Source of the DNA: an uncultured Pelagibacteraceae bacterium
Lineage (GTDB): Bacteria > Pseudomonadota > Alphaproteobacteria > Pelagibacterales > Pelagibacteraceae
Reading direction: 5' to 3'
Assembly (NCBI GenBank): GCA_902582845.1
Contig: CACHTQ010000006.1
Span: 1-60,382, forward strand
DNA: 60,382 nt
Shown here: positions 26,479 through 35,330 of the stretch, piece by piece
Numbering within the stretch: position 1 is the first letter of the stretch
How the letters are laid out: the number at the start of each line of letters is the position of its first letter
The notes under the pieces: model-generated
The model's input: only the letters and a program-made list of their open reading frames with translations
The model's database searches: none
Told to the model about the DNA's origin: nothing
Made by a program: the position numbers and the translations under genes

Positions 26479-27269
26479 TTCACTGAAATAAACATCTTAT
26501 TTTTATTAGCAAAACTAATACATTTATTTTTATCTAAAAATACATTTTGTCTATCTTTTACAACAATGCCTTTTAATCCAGCTGTCTTACTTTGTTTTAA
26601 CGTTTTTAAACCAATGGTAGGCAAGTCAACTCTAAGATCCTGTTTCTTTTTTGGAAACTTTACTAAAACACCATGGTTTCGAAATTCTTTGCTTTTGCTT
26701 TTTTCAAGCATTTTTTTAGTTCCACCTTTTCCCTCTATTGAAATAACTTTTTTATTTCTGACTACTACAGCTTGGCTGTAATTATATTCTTTTAAATTAT
26801 TTAGCGTTTTAATAGCCTTCTTAATATCTAATTGATCAGTATTATTTGGTTTAATCTTTGAATAATTTCCCTTTTTAAGTGTAAGCTCTGGATTAAATTT
26901 AAGTGAATTTTCAGTTTTTATCTGATTTTGAGCTAATATTTTTATTATCTCTCTTAAAATTGCAGCATCACCAAGCTTTGATGCTTTAATAATTCTCGGG
27001 ATATAATAAATCCCCTTAATATCTAACTTTAACTTTGAAAAGTTTGGCTTGTTAACTTTCCCTGCAAATAAGACTTTTTTACACCTATTTTCCTTAAGAA
27101 TATTAATTATTTTTCCAAATTGACCTATAGAAACTGAATAAGATTTACTATCTTTTTTAAATTTTTTGAATGTAGATAAATCTATTATTATGTACTTTAT
27201 TTTTTTTTTCTTGATTGTCTTAAGTATTTTATTTGGAAAATCTGTATCACCAAAAATTAATCCTATCAT
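26475..27269 (-). CDS. lpxI: LpxI-type UDP-2,3-diacylglucosamine pyrophosphatase
   Basis: DUF1009/LpxI-family hydrolase that makes lipid X from UDP-2,3-diacylglucosamine, replacing the non-homologous LpxH of enterobacteria. At 264 residues it is of typical length. Family features seen are the N-terminal IGLIFGDTDFPNKILK, QFGKIINILKENRCKKVLFAGKV, LGDAAILREIIKIL, QAVVVRNKKVISIEGKGGTKKML (shown by parts: AVVVRNKKV, EGKGGTKKML), and VDLPTIGLKTLKQSKTAGLK near the end. It lies between lpxA and lpxB, the standard alphaproteobacterial position, which strengthens the assignment. Confidence 0.94.
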   Translation of the reverse strand: MIGLIFGDTDFPNKILKTIKKKKIKYIIIDLSTFKKFKKDSKSYSVSIGQFGKIINILKENRCKKVLFAGKVNKPNFSKLKLDIKGIYYIPRIIKASKLGDAAILREIIKILAQNQIKTENSLKFNPELTLKKGNYSKIKPNNTDQLDIKKAIKTLNNLKEYNYSQAVVVRNKKVISIEGKGGTKKMLEKSKSKEFRNHGVLVKFPKKKQDLRVDLPTIGLKTLKQSKTAGLKGIVVKDRQNVFLDKNKCISFANKNKMFISVK

Positions 27270-27270
27270 T

Positions 27271-28047
27271 TTATGAAAATGGGGTACAAATAGATCTTTT
27301 TTTATCCTTAGTAATAAATTCTATTACCTCTTTTACTAATGGGTTTTCCTGAAATGAGCCATTTAATTTACTTATATTTTCATTGATATTTTTGGTGGCG
27401 AAAATCTCCTTATACGCCTCGCTTAATCCTAAAATATCCTTATTTTCAAATTTAGCTCTTCTCAATCCTATAAGATTTAATCCTTGTAACGAATTTCTAT
27501 TGCCTGTTGATAATCCATAAGGAATAACATCGTGTAGCACTCCAGTCATTCCTCCAATCATTGCCATTTTACCAATTCTTGTAAACTGTTGAACAGCTGA
27601 ATTTCCACCTATAACTACATTATCCTCAATAATAACATGACCTCCTAAAGGTACATTATTTGCTATAATTACATTGTTACCTACCTGACAATCATGAGCT
27701 ACGTGAGATGAAATCATAAATAAACAATTGTTTCCAATTGTTGTTTTGCCTCCACCACCAATCGTGCCAGGATTTATTGTTACATACTCTCTTATTCTAT
27801 TGTTATCTCCAATAGTCAAACTCGTTTCTTCACCGTCAAATTTTAAATCTTGAGGATCATTAATTGAAACAAATGGATAAATCTTATTTCCTTTTCCAAT
27901 TTTAGTATTTCCAGTAATGTTCACATGAGATTGAATTTCTGTATTTTCTCCAATTTCAACATTAGGACCAATGACAGAATACGGCCCAATTTTAACGCTC
28001 GAATGGATTTTTGTATTTTTATTTATTATGGCTGTTTTATCTATCAT
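27271..28047 (-). CDS. lpxA: UDP-N-acetylglucosamine O-acyltransferase
   Basis: First enzyme of lipid A synthesis, transferring a 3-hydroxyacyl chain from ACP to UDP-GlcNAc. The 258-residue protein is a left-handed beta-helix: hexapeptide repeats run from about residue 4 to 185 (for example VKIGPYSVIGPNVEIGENTE). The catalytic His lies in MISSHVAHDCQVG (about 111-123), and a helical C-terminal domain follows (LRRAKFENKDILGLSEAYK). It overlaps lpxD by four bases and is one base before lpxI. Confidence 0.97.
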   Translation of the reverse strand: MIDKTAIINKNTKIHSSVKIGPYSVIGPNVEIGENTEIQSHVNITGNTKIGKGNKIYPFVSINDPQDLKFDGEETSLTIGDNNRIREYVTINPGTIGGGGKTTIGNNCLFMISSHVAHDCQVGNNVIIANNVPLGGHVIIEDNVVIGGNSAVQQFTRIGKMAMIGGMTGVLHDVIPYGLSTGNRNSLQGLNLIGLRRAKFENKDILGLSEAYKEIFATKNINENISKLNGSFQENPLVKEVIEFITKDKKRSICTPFS

Positions 28048-29021
28048 TTATTTTCTCTAATAAAATTTTTTAAATCTTTTGCTGGATAGCCCATCACTTT
28101 AGAGTTATCAGGAATATTTTTTATTACGCCACTACCACCACCTATTTGTACATTATTGCCAATCTTAAGATGTCCTGAAATACCTGCCTGACCTCCAATC
28201 ATAACATTATTTCCTAAAGTAGAGCTTCCTGCGAAACCTACTTGTCCAGCAATAATACAATTTTCACCAATTTTAACATTGTGTGCTATATGTATTTGAT
28301 TATCTAAATATGTATTTTTTCCTATAATTGTATTTGAGAGAGAACCTCTATCTATTGTGGATCCACAACCTATTTCTACATTATCCTCAATTATTACAAT
28401 GCCTACTTGTGGGTACCTAATATTAGAGTCTTTATTCGGAAAAAAACCAAAACCTTTTTTTCCAATTACGCATCCATCTAAAATGTGAACATTATTTTTG
28501 ATTAATGAATTTCTAATAATTACATTTGATCCTATGGAACAATTTTCACCTATATTGACATTTTTTTCTATGATTGAATTATGACCAATAAAACAATTTG
28601 ACCCAATTTTTACATTTTCACCAATAAGAACATTTTTTCCAAATTTAACTTTATTTTTAAATTCTGTCTCATTAATATTCTTAACAGTTTTATCATAATC
28701 ATCAGTAATCGAGTCTGGATAAAAGATTTTTGTTATTTGAGCAGTATGCAATAAAACTTTATCAGTAATTATTGCCTTACAATTATTAGGTAAAAATGAT
28801 TTAAAATTTTCAGATGTTAAACAATAAGAAGCATTAGTTTTTTTTGCTAAATCCGCATATTTTTTTGAGTGAAGAAAAGTTATTTCATTTTTTTGGGATG
28901 AGTTAAGATCTTTAATATCAGTTATATTATCATCTGGTAAATCGTCGATCTTTAAATTAATTGTCCTAAGCAAAAAACTGATATTATGAGGTCCAGTATT
29001 TTTGAAAAAAGGATTAATCAT
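28044..29021 (-). CDS. lpxD: UDP-3-O-acylglucosamine N-acyltransferase
   Basis: Third lipid A enzyme, adding the N-linked hydroxyacyl chain. The 325-residue protein has the LpxD N-terminal uridine-binding domain (about 1-105, with DIKDLNSSQKNEITFLHSKK) and a hexapeptide-repeat beta-helix (about 120-300) with the catalytic histidine region IHIAHNVKIGENC and GQVGFAGSSTLGNNVMIGGQ. The 54 bases before its ATG form the second largest gap in this operon and hold a weak A/T hairpin but no Shine-Dalgarno sequence. Gene order here is fabZ-lpxD-lpxA; most relatives have lpxD-fabZ-lpxA. Confidence 0.97.
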   Translation of the reverse strand: MINPFFKNTGPHNISFLLRTINLKIDDLPDDNITDIKDLNSSQKNEITFLHSKKYADLAKKTNASYCLTSENFKSFLPNNCKAIITDKVLLHTAQITKIFYPDSITDDYDKTVKNINETEFKNKVKFGKNVLIGENVKIGSNCFIGHNSIIEKNVNIGENCSIGSNVIIRNSLIKNNVHILDGCVIGKKGFGFFPNKDSNIRYPQVGIVIIEDNVEIGCGSTIDRGSLSNTIIGKNTYLDNQIHIAHNVKIGENCIIAGQVGFAGSSTLGNNVMIGGQAGISGHLKIGNNVQIGGGSGVIKNIPDNSKVMGYPAKDLKNFIRENK

Positions 29022-29075
29022 TTATAAGTTTAATATCAAAACTTACTTTAAAAGCTTATCAAGATTTATTGCTAA

Positions 29076-29528
29076 TTATTTCCTATCAACAATTGTAGCT
29101 GACCATTGTGCATCTGACATTTTTTTACCCTCTACAAATGCCTCACCTTTATATTTCCAGACTCTACCATGAGATCTTATAGCTTCAATTTTTAACTCTA
29201 ATTTACAATCTGGAATAACTGGATTTCTGAATCTTGCCTTTTCTACGCTCATTAAGAAAACTAATTTATTATCATATTCTTTTTTGTCTATACCGTGAGC
29301 TGTAAGAGCTGCAGCTGCCTGACCAAAAGCTTCAACAATTAAAACGCCCGGCAAAACAGGATTACCTGGAAAATGTCCATCAACATAAAAAGAATTCTTT
29401 TTTACATTCATTATTGCAGTGGCTGAGTGAAGATGCTTAATATCTGTCAACTCATCTATAAGCAACATAGGTTCTCTGTGAGGTAATAATTCTGTTATAT
29501 CTTTTTTTGTCAATTTATCTTTGGTCAT
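29076..29528 (-). CDS. fabZ: 3-hydroxyacyl-ACP dehydratase FabZ
   Basis: Hot-dog-fold dehydratase of fatty-acid synthesis, 150 residues. It shows LLPHREPMLLIDELTD near the N-terminus, the catalytic His in VDGHFPGNPVLPGVLIVEAF with the Glu in the same helix, and the C-terminal GRVWKYKGEAFVEGKKMSDA. It shares the 3-hydroxyacyl-ACP pool with LpxA and LpxD, which explains the linkage. It begins 11 bases after ompH and is followed by a 54-base gap before lpxD. Confidence 0.96.
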   Translation of the reverse strand: MTKDKLTKKDITELLPHREPMLLIDELTDIKHLHSATAIMNVKKNSFYVDGHFPGNPVLPGVLIVEAFGQAAAALTAHGIDKKEYDNKLVFLMSVEKARFRNPVIPDCKLELKIEAIRSHGRVWKYKGEAFVEGKKMSDAQWSATIVDRK

Positions 29529-29539
29529 TTATATTCATT

Positions 29540-30058
29540 TTATTCAAATTTCATTTTATTGTGTTTATCATTAAATAGCTTCATAATTTCTTTAGTTATA
29601 TCTAAATTATCTTCACCAAAAATTATCTTATCTTTTTGAAGTAGTATCTGAATTGACTCTTTTTTCAAGTAGCTTGAAATTAAAGGATTGAGTAAATCTA
29701 TTATCTTTTTTTTTGAATTAATGCTAAAATTATTGAATTCATCAGTTTTTTTTTTTCTGATTTCATTAAATTTTTTAACTTCATTTTCATAATCTTTAAC
29801 TAAAATATTGAATTCTTCTTTTTTAAGAATATTTTTTTGTGAAACTATTTTTCTTTTTTTTTCCTCGAGTTTTTTTCTATATTTTTGAAGTTCACTTGTT
29901 ATTTTTTTATTTTTATCGTCAATTAATTGATTTAAATTTTTTCCGGATATAGAATTATTAACAATAAAATCTATATCAACAAACTTTATACTATTATCAG
30001 CGTGCACATAATTTACAAATAAAAAAAAAATTATTATCTTAAAAATAAAAAACTTCAT
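29540..30058 (-). CDS. OmpH/Skp-family periplasmic chaperone
   Basis: Periplasmic holdase for unfolded outer-membrane proteins, 172 residues. A signal peptide covers about residues 1-20 (FFIFKIIIFFLFVNYVHA). The mature protein starts with the OmpH pattern IKFVDIDFIVNNS and is followed by a long, lysine- and glutamate-rich coiled coil (about 45-125), the Skp tentacle. It follows bamA with a one-base overlap, the conserved bamA-skp arrangement. Low complexity makes sequence matches weak, so the call leans on architecture and position. Confidence 0.88.
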   Translation of the reverse strand: MKFFIFKIIIFFLFVNYVHADNSIKFVDIDFIVNNSISGKNLNQLIDDKNKKITSELQKYRKKLEEKKRKIVSQKNILKKEEFNILVKDYENEVKKFNEIRKKKTDEFNNFSINSKKKIIDLLNPLISSYLKKESIQILLQKDKIIFGEDNLDITKEIMKLFNDKHNKMKFE

Positions 30059-32307
30059 TAAAATTGAGTACCTAAACTAAATCTAAAAGTTTCAGTTTTA
30101 TCAGAGGAGGCTTTTGATAACGCGTTTGCAAATGAAAAACTTAGTGGTCCTATTGGAGTTAATAGATTAAAAGCTACACCTGTTGAAGACCTAATTGTAC
30201 TTTTATCATCTAATGAGCTATCGTAATCAACACCCCAAACGTTAGCTACATCGAAAAATACACCAATATCTAAATTATCAAGACCCTCTAAAATATCTGG
30301 TAGAGTTGCAGATAAATTTAATGCTGAGACATGGTTTCCACCTATGTAATCATTATTATCAATTGGACCAACTCTGCCTTTTTCAAAACCTCTTAATTTA
30401 CTTGAGGGAACACTTAATCTTTTTGAAACTCGAACATCATCACTCAAACCTGTTATTGTTTTAGCAAAAAAACTAATTTTTCCAACTGCGTCTGATCTTG
30501 TAGATAATTTTTTATAACTTGCGATTTCAAACGCATTTGCAAATTCTGAATTATCTGAGATAAGAGGTATTTCTTGAGAAAAAAAAGTTTGATAACCACT
30601 TTCAGTTCTAAATCTTTTATCTCTTAAATCCTGATTAATTGAGTAATTAAAATACATATCTTTATAAGAACCCTCTTGTTTTTTTAAAACATTTGACGCC
30701 TTATTTGAAGTTTCTAAGTCTTCGATCAAAAAATCTATTTCTGGGCTTAAAAATATATTTTGGAATTGTTCAAATTTAGTACCTAAAGAAAAACTTAATT
30801 CAGATGTTTTATAACCTGAGTCTGTCAATAAGTCAGTTGTAGAACTTTGAAAAGATGTAAATAGTGTATTGTCAGTATTGTTAAAATTAGGTTTAGCATA
30901 AATAAATCTCCCTTTTACTGTTTCAGGTGTTAGCTCTATACTGGTGTCTAAATTTATACCTTTGCCTAAAAAATTCTTTTCTTTGATTCCTCCACCAATT
31001 ACTTCACCATTTGTTCCAAATCCAGCAGTTAAAGAAATTTCGCCAGAGGGTCTTTCTTCAATATTTATATCAACAACCTTAAGTGATTTATCAGATCCTT
31101 CTTTGATATTAGTTTTTACTTTTTTGAAAATTCCTAAACTTTTTAAATTGTTAATTGATTTATTAAATAAAATCTCATTTAGAGGGTCTCCTTCATCGAC
31201 AATTAGATTGTTTCTAATTACTTCCTCTAATGTAGAATAATTTCCAGAAATATTTATTTTTTCAACATATAGTTTTTCACTTTCAGAAATATTTATTTCA
31301 AGATTAATTTTTTCATTTTCAATTTTTTCTACTAGGGAAGCATTAATGAATTCATATTGCTTTGTTAAAGCTATTCTATCAATTTTTTTTAACAAATCAT
31401 TAATCTTTGACAATGAATAAGTCTCTCCCTTCAATTTAGAAAATTTTTTTCTTATAGGATCGAAGGTTTTGGAGTCATAGTTCTTGGGAATATTTAAAGT
31501 AAAATTATTAAAAAAAAATTTTTTTCCAGATGTTATATTAAAAATAAGATTAAAATTAGAATCTTTATCAAATTCAACAAATGAATTTTCTACTTTAACA
31601 TTAAAATAACCATTATCTTTAAAATAATTTGTTAATAATCTCTTATCAAGATTTATTAATTCTTTGTTTATATAAACTTTATTTGATACGAATTTCCAAA
31701 ATTTGTGTTCCTCTGACGTAATTACTTCTTTTAATCTTTTATCTTTAAATACTTTTTCTCCAAGAAAAATAATTTTTTTAATTTTCGCTTTTTGTCCTAA
31801 TTCAATATTAATTTTTAAATTGACTGAGTTTAATTTTTCATTTAATTTTTTTGAGCTACTAATATCTGCAAAATAATATCCACTAGATTTAAGAATATTA
31901 TCTATCAAATTTAAATCAGCAGATAAAATTTCTTCATCAAAAGATTTCATCTCTGATAATTGAATTTTGTCCTTAATAAATTCTACCAGAGATTGTTTTT
32001 TTATTCCTGTTATCTCAAATTTATCAATTATAGGGTTCTCCTCTACAAAAATTTTCAATATTTGATTTTCAAATGATAGACTGATGTTTTCAAAAAAATT
32101 TGTTTTGTAAAGATTCTTTATTGCTGTATCTAAGTCAGATTTAGAGATTTCTTGATTTGTTTTTAAATCTGAAAAGATGATTATACTTTCATCAGAAATT
32201 CTTTTATTCCCGTCTATTTCAATTTTTTTTAAAGTTTCTGCATTTACAGATGTAATTAAAAGAAAAATTGCTAGAATTATTTTTGATAACAAATTCACCA
32301 TAGTCAA
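30058..32307 (-). CDS. bamA: Outer-membrane protein assembly factor BamA
   Basis: Core of the machine inserting beta-barrel proteins into the outer membrane, 749 residues. A signal peptide ends near residue 23 (AIFLLITSVNAETLKKIEI). About 320 residues of POTRA repeats follow (for example IEIDGNKRISDESIIIFSDL), and then the C-terminal Omp85 barrel with RPSGEISLTAGFGTNGEVIGG, the loop-6 motif RGFEKGRVGP (VRGF/Y class), and a final strand ending in Phe (ETFRFSLGTQF). Start alternatives are M1 or M3. It lies five bases after dxr; rseP, usually between these genes, is missing. Confidence 0.97.
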   Translation of the reverse strand: MTMVNLLSKIILAIFLLITSVNAETLKKIEIDGNKRISDESIIIFSDLKTNQEISKSDLDTAIKNLYKTNFFENISLSFENQILKIFVEENPIIDKFEITGIKKQSLVEFIKDKIQLSEMKSFDEEILSADLNLIDNILKSSGYYFADISSSKKLNEKLNSVNLKINIELGQKAKIKKIIFLGEKVFKDKRLKEVITSEEHKFWKFVSNKVYINKELINLDKRLLTNYFKDNGYFNVKVENSFVEFDKDSNFNLIFNITSGKKFFFNNFTLNIPKNYDSKTFDPIRKKFSKLKGETYSLSKINDLLKKIDRIALTKQYEFINASLVEKIENEKINLEINISESEKLYVEKINISGNYSTLEEVIRNNLIVDEGDPLNEILFNKSINNLKSLGIFKKVKTNIKEGSDKSLKVVDINIEERPSGEISLTAGFGTNGEVIGGGIKEKNFLGKGINLDTSIELTPETVKGRFIYAKPNFNNTDNTLFTSFQSSTTDLLTDSGYKTSELSFSLGTKFEQFQNIFLSPEIDFLIEDLETSNKASNVLKKQEGSYKDMYFNYSINQDLRDKRFRTESGYQTFFSQEIPLISDNSEFANAFEIASYKKLSTRSDAVGKISFFAKTITGLSDDVRVSKRLSVPSSKLRGFEKGRVGPIDNNDYIGGNHVSALNLSATLPDILEGLDNLDIGVFFDVANVWGVDYDSSLDDKSTIRSSTGVAFNLLTPIGPLSFSFANALSKASSDKTETFRFSLGTQF

Positions 32308-32312
32308 ACGCT

Positions 32313-33476
32313 TTATATACCTAAAGACTCAATTTTTAAATGAACATAATTCCTCAAATTGTTTATTTGATCAACACTTTTAGGCTTAATTTTCTTAAAT
32401 TTTTGAAATTCTTTTAAATTTGAAATTTTATGAATCAATTTATTAAGTTTTTGAAAATTAATCTTTTTATCTAAAAATTTATAAACTAAATAATCATTTA
32501 CAGTTATTAAAACAGTTTCAAACAAAGATGAATTTTTTGGTAATTTGTTGAGTAATTTTACTAATGGAAATTTATTTTCTTCCACTTTTTTTAAATTTAA
32601 ATTATTTAAAGTGTTAAAATTTAAGGTGTTATTTTTAAAACTTTTACCTGTCTTGTGATATAAAGAGTTATAAATAGGTATTTTCATATCAGGTTCATGT
32701 ATTAGAAATTTAGTCAAACCATTTTTAAATTTTATAATCGCATGAACGTATGATTTTGGGTGAGTTAATATTGAAATATTTTTATAATCAATATCAAAAA
32801 TATTTTTTGCTTCAATTACCTCAAAAACTTTATTCATTAAGGTTGCTGAGTCAATTGTAATTTTTTTTCCCATCCTCCAATTAGGATGTTTAAGTGCATC
32901 ACTTAATTTAATCTTTTTAAACTTGTTCTTAGCGAGGTTTAAGAATGGTCCGCCCGATGCAGTTATATAAATTTTTTCAATATCATTTGTTTCTTTATTT
33001 TCTATAAGTGAAAAAATTGAAAAATGTTCTGAGTCTACTGGAATGAAGGAGGTTTTATTTTTTTTTAATTCACTTTTTATTAGTGGCCATCCACAGACTA
33101 TTGCCTCTTTATTTGCTATTGCAATTAATTTTGTTCGATTAATTATTTTATATGTAGGTAATAATCCACCAATTCCAGAAATAGCACTCATTACATAATC
33201 AACTTTTTTTGGCAAAATTCTTTTCAGACTCTCAAAATTTTGAAAAATATTTATTTTTTTATTTCTACAAATAATTTTTGTTTTTTTAAAACTATCAGGA
33301 TCAGTTATAATTATGTTTTTAACTTTAAATTTAATAGCTTGACTGATCAAATTTTTATAATTTGAATTAGCTGTTAATAATTCTATCTTAAAATTCTTTT
33401 TATCTTTTTTAATAATGTTAAGTAAAGACCTGCCAATTGAACTTGTTGAACCTAAAATTACAATTTTTTTTTTCAT
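32313..33476 (-). CDS. dxr: 1-deoxy-D-xylulose-5-phosphate reductoisomerase
   Basis: NADPH-dependent enzyme producing 2-C-methyl-D-erythritol 4-phosphate, the substrate of the IspD half of ispDF at 9409-10515. The 387-residue protein shows the Rossmann start KKIVILGSTSSIGRSLL, ANKEAIVCGWP, the metal-binding IPVDSEHFSIFSL, ITASGGPFL, HPNWRMGKKITIDSATLMNK, and VIEAKNIFDI, all in family order. It overlaps cdsA by four bases. Confidence 0.97.
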   Translation of the reverse strand: MKKKIVILGSTSSIGRSLLNIIKKDKKNFKIELLTANSNYKNLISQAIKFKVKNIIITDPDSFKKTKIICRNKKINIFQNFESLKRILPKKVDYVMSAISGIGGLLPTYKIINRTKLIAIANKEAIVCGWPLIKSELKKNKTSFIPVDSEHFSIFSLIENKETNDIEKIYITASGGPFLNLAKNKFKKIKLSDALKHPNWRMGKKITIDSATLMNKVFEVIEAKNIFDIDYKNISILTHPKSYVHAIIKFKNGLTKFLIHEPDMKIPIYNSLYHKTGKSFKNNTLNFNTLNNLNLKKVEENKFPLVKLLNKLPKNSSLFETVLITVNDYLVYKFLDKKINFQKLNKLIHKISNLKEFQKFKKIKPKSVDQINNLRNYVHLKIESLGI

Positions 33477-34108
33477 ATTTTCCCAAAAAGGTAAATTATA
33501 GGCATAACGAAAACTAAACCATCAATTCTATCTAATAGACCTCCATGTCCAGGCAAGATTTTTCCAGTATTTTTTAATTTTGCTTTTCTTTTAAAGAAAG
33601 AAATAATCAGATCTCCTATTTGGCTTATTAAAGAAATTAATAAAATTATTGAAAATACAAATAAATGTTCTGAGTCAACTATTTCTCCTTTACCAAAATA
33701 ATTTAAGAAAATTAGACCAGAAATTATTGACAATAAAAAACTTCCAAAAACACCTGAGTAAGTTTTGTTTGGACTAATTTTGGTTAACTTAGGACCCTTA
33801 AAAACTTTTCCAAATACATAACCACCTATATCTGTAAAAATACAGATTGTGACTATAAACAAAAAATATTTAAAACTATTTTCTTCTCTTATTTCAAATG
33901 TTGCGTAAAATGAAAATAATAAAAAAGTTATTCCTAAAAATTTCAATAAATCATTTTTTTTACTTATTTTTAACCATTCATAGCTTGTTGCTAAAAATAA
34001 AACGCCTAAAAAAAATGTAAAAAATAATGATCCTTGGACTATAAAAAATATAGCTATTGGTATCAAAATTACTGAGCTCAATAATCTTTTCTCAAATTCT
34101 TTAATCAT
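33473..34108 (-). CDS. cdsA: Phosphatidate cytidylyltransferase
   Basis: Inner-membrane enzyme making CDP-diacylglycerol from phosphatidate and CTP, the branch point of phospholipid synthesis. The 211-residue protein has about six hydrophobic segments, the conserved DIGGYVFGKVFKGPKLTKIS with KTYSGVFGS, and the C-terminal family signature KNTGKILPGHGGLLDRIDG. It is shorter than the 260-280 residues of E. coli CdsA, mainly at the N-terminus, which is common in alphaproteobacteria. Its product chain leads to phosphatidylglycerol through PgpA (10508-11011). Confidence 0.95.
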   Translation of the reverse strand: MIKEFEKRLLSSVILIPIAIFFIVQGSLFFTFFLGVLFLATSYEWLKISKKNDLLKFLGITFLLFSFYATFEIREENSFKYFLFIVTICIFTDIGGYVFGKVFKGPKLTKISPNKTYSGVFGSFLLSIISGLIFLNYFGKGEIVDSEHLFVFSIILLISLISQIGDLIISFFKRKAKLKNTGKILPGHGGLLDRIDGLVFVMPIIYLFGKI

Positions 34109-34782
34109 TAAATATTTCCAAAATTTCTTTTAGTACTCTTATATTTCTTAATTATTTTATAATAGTCTTTTTCATTAAAATCAGGCCATAATTTTTTTTC
34201 AAAAAAAATCTCAGAATAAGCTATTTGCCATAACAAAAAGTTACTTAATCTTTTAGTATTTCCAGTTCTTATCAATATATCTGGATCAGGCATATCTTTT
34301 GTCTCTAAATATTTTTTTATATTTTTTTCATTAATTAACTCTTTCTTTTTTGCTAATTCTTTAAATGAGTATATTAACTCAGCTTTCGAGCCGTAATTTA
34401 AAGCTAAATTTATTTGAAGTCTTTTATTCTTTGATGTTTTTTTTTCTGATAAGTTTAATAAATTATTTAATTTGTTTGAAAAATTTTTTCTACCAATAAT
34501 CTTTAGCCTAATTTTTTGTTTATTTAAGTCCTCAATTTTTTCTTTAAGAAAATTTTCTAACAGATTAAACAGAAAATTAATCTCTTTTTTAGGCCTTTTC
34601 CAGTTTTCTGTTGAAAAAGCATAAAGGGTTAGAAACTTTATATTATTTCTAATTGTTTCTTTAATAATCTTTTCTACTGTACTTAAGCCAGCTTTATGAC
34701 CAGCATTTCTTGAATTCTTATTCTTTAATCCCCATCGACCATTACCATCCATGATAATGGCTACATGTTTTAATGGGTTCAT
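34108..34782 (-). CDS. uppS: Undecaprenyl diphosphate synthase
   Basis: Cis-prenyltransferase that elongates farnesyl diphosphate to the C55 carrier lipid of peptidoglycan and other wall polymers. The 224-residue protein has HVAIIMDGNGRWGLKN at the N-terminus (catalytic Asp), RNAGHKAGLSTVEKI, LTLYAFSTENWKRPKKE, ALNYGSKAELI, and the C-terminal PDILIRTGNTKRLSNFLLWQ and YSEIFF. It overlaps frr by four bases and shares one base with cdsA. Confidence 0.97.
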   Translation of the reverse strand: MNPLKHVAIIMDGNGRWGLKNKNSRNAGHKAGLSTVEKIIKETIRNNIKFLTLYAFSTENWKRPKKEINFLFNLLENFLKEKIEDLNKQKIRLKIIGRKNFSNKLNNLLNLSEKKTSKNKRLQINLALNYGSKAELIYSFKELAKKKELINEKNIKKYLETKDMPDPDILIRTGNTKRLSNFLLWQIAYSEIFFEKKLWPDFNEKDYYKIIKKYKSTKRNFGNI

Positions 34783-35330
34783 ATAGTCATTATTTCTTTT
34801 TCTTTTAAAGAAACTTTTTCATCAACAGTTGCAATATGTTTATCAGTTATAGTTTGAACATTTTTTTCATATGACTTTTCTTCATCCTCACTAATTTCTT
34901 TGGATTTTAAAAGTTTTTTCAATTCTTCGTTTGCATCTCTTCTAATATTCCTAATTGAAATCTTACATTTTTCTCCCATAGCTTTAATTAATTTTCTAAG
35001 TTCGGTTCTTCTCTCCTCATTTAATTCTGGAATAGGAAGTCTAATCAGTTGGCCGTCTATCTGTGGATTTAATCCTAATTCAGATTTTTTTATTGCAGCA
35101 TCAACTAAGGGTATGTTATTTTGATCCCAGACTTGAATATTAATCATTCTTGGCTCTGGTGTTGTAATGCTCCCAACTTGATTAATTGGCATTTGCTGAC
35201 CATAAACATCAACCTTAACAAGATCTAGCATTGCTGCATTAGCTCTACCTGTTCTTAATGAAGATAATTCCCTCAAAAAAACATCAATTGCTTTACCCAT
35301 CTTAAGGCTATGTGATTTTTCATCAAACAT
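34779..35330 (-). CDS. frr: Ribosome recycling factor
   Basis: Releases post-termination ribosomes together with EF-G. The 183-residue protein is close to the usual 185 and shows LSSLRTGRANAAMLDLVKVD, GQQMPINQVGSITTPEPRMI, the conserved WDQNNIPLVDAAIKKSELGL and the C-terminal helical RRDANEELKKLLKSKEISED. Its ATG follows the tsf stop codon with no intervening base (TAA-ATG). In nearly all alphaproteobacteria pyrH lies between tsf and frr, and it is not present here. Confidence 0.97.
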   Translation of the reverse strand: MFDEKSHSLKMGKAIDVFLRELSSLRTGRANAAMLDLVKVDVYGQQMPINQVGSITTPEPRMINIQVWDQNNIPLVDAAIKKSELGLNPQIDGQLIRLPIPELNEERRTELRKLIKAMGEKCKISIRNIRRDANEELKKLLKSKEISEDEEKSYEKNVQTITDKHIATVDEKVSLKEKEIMTI

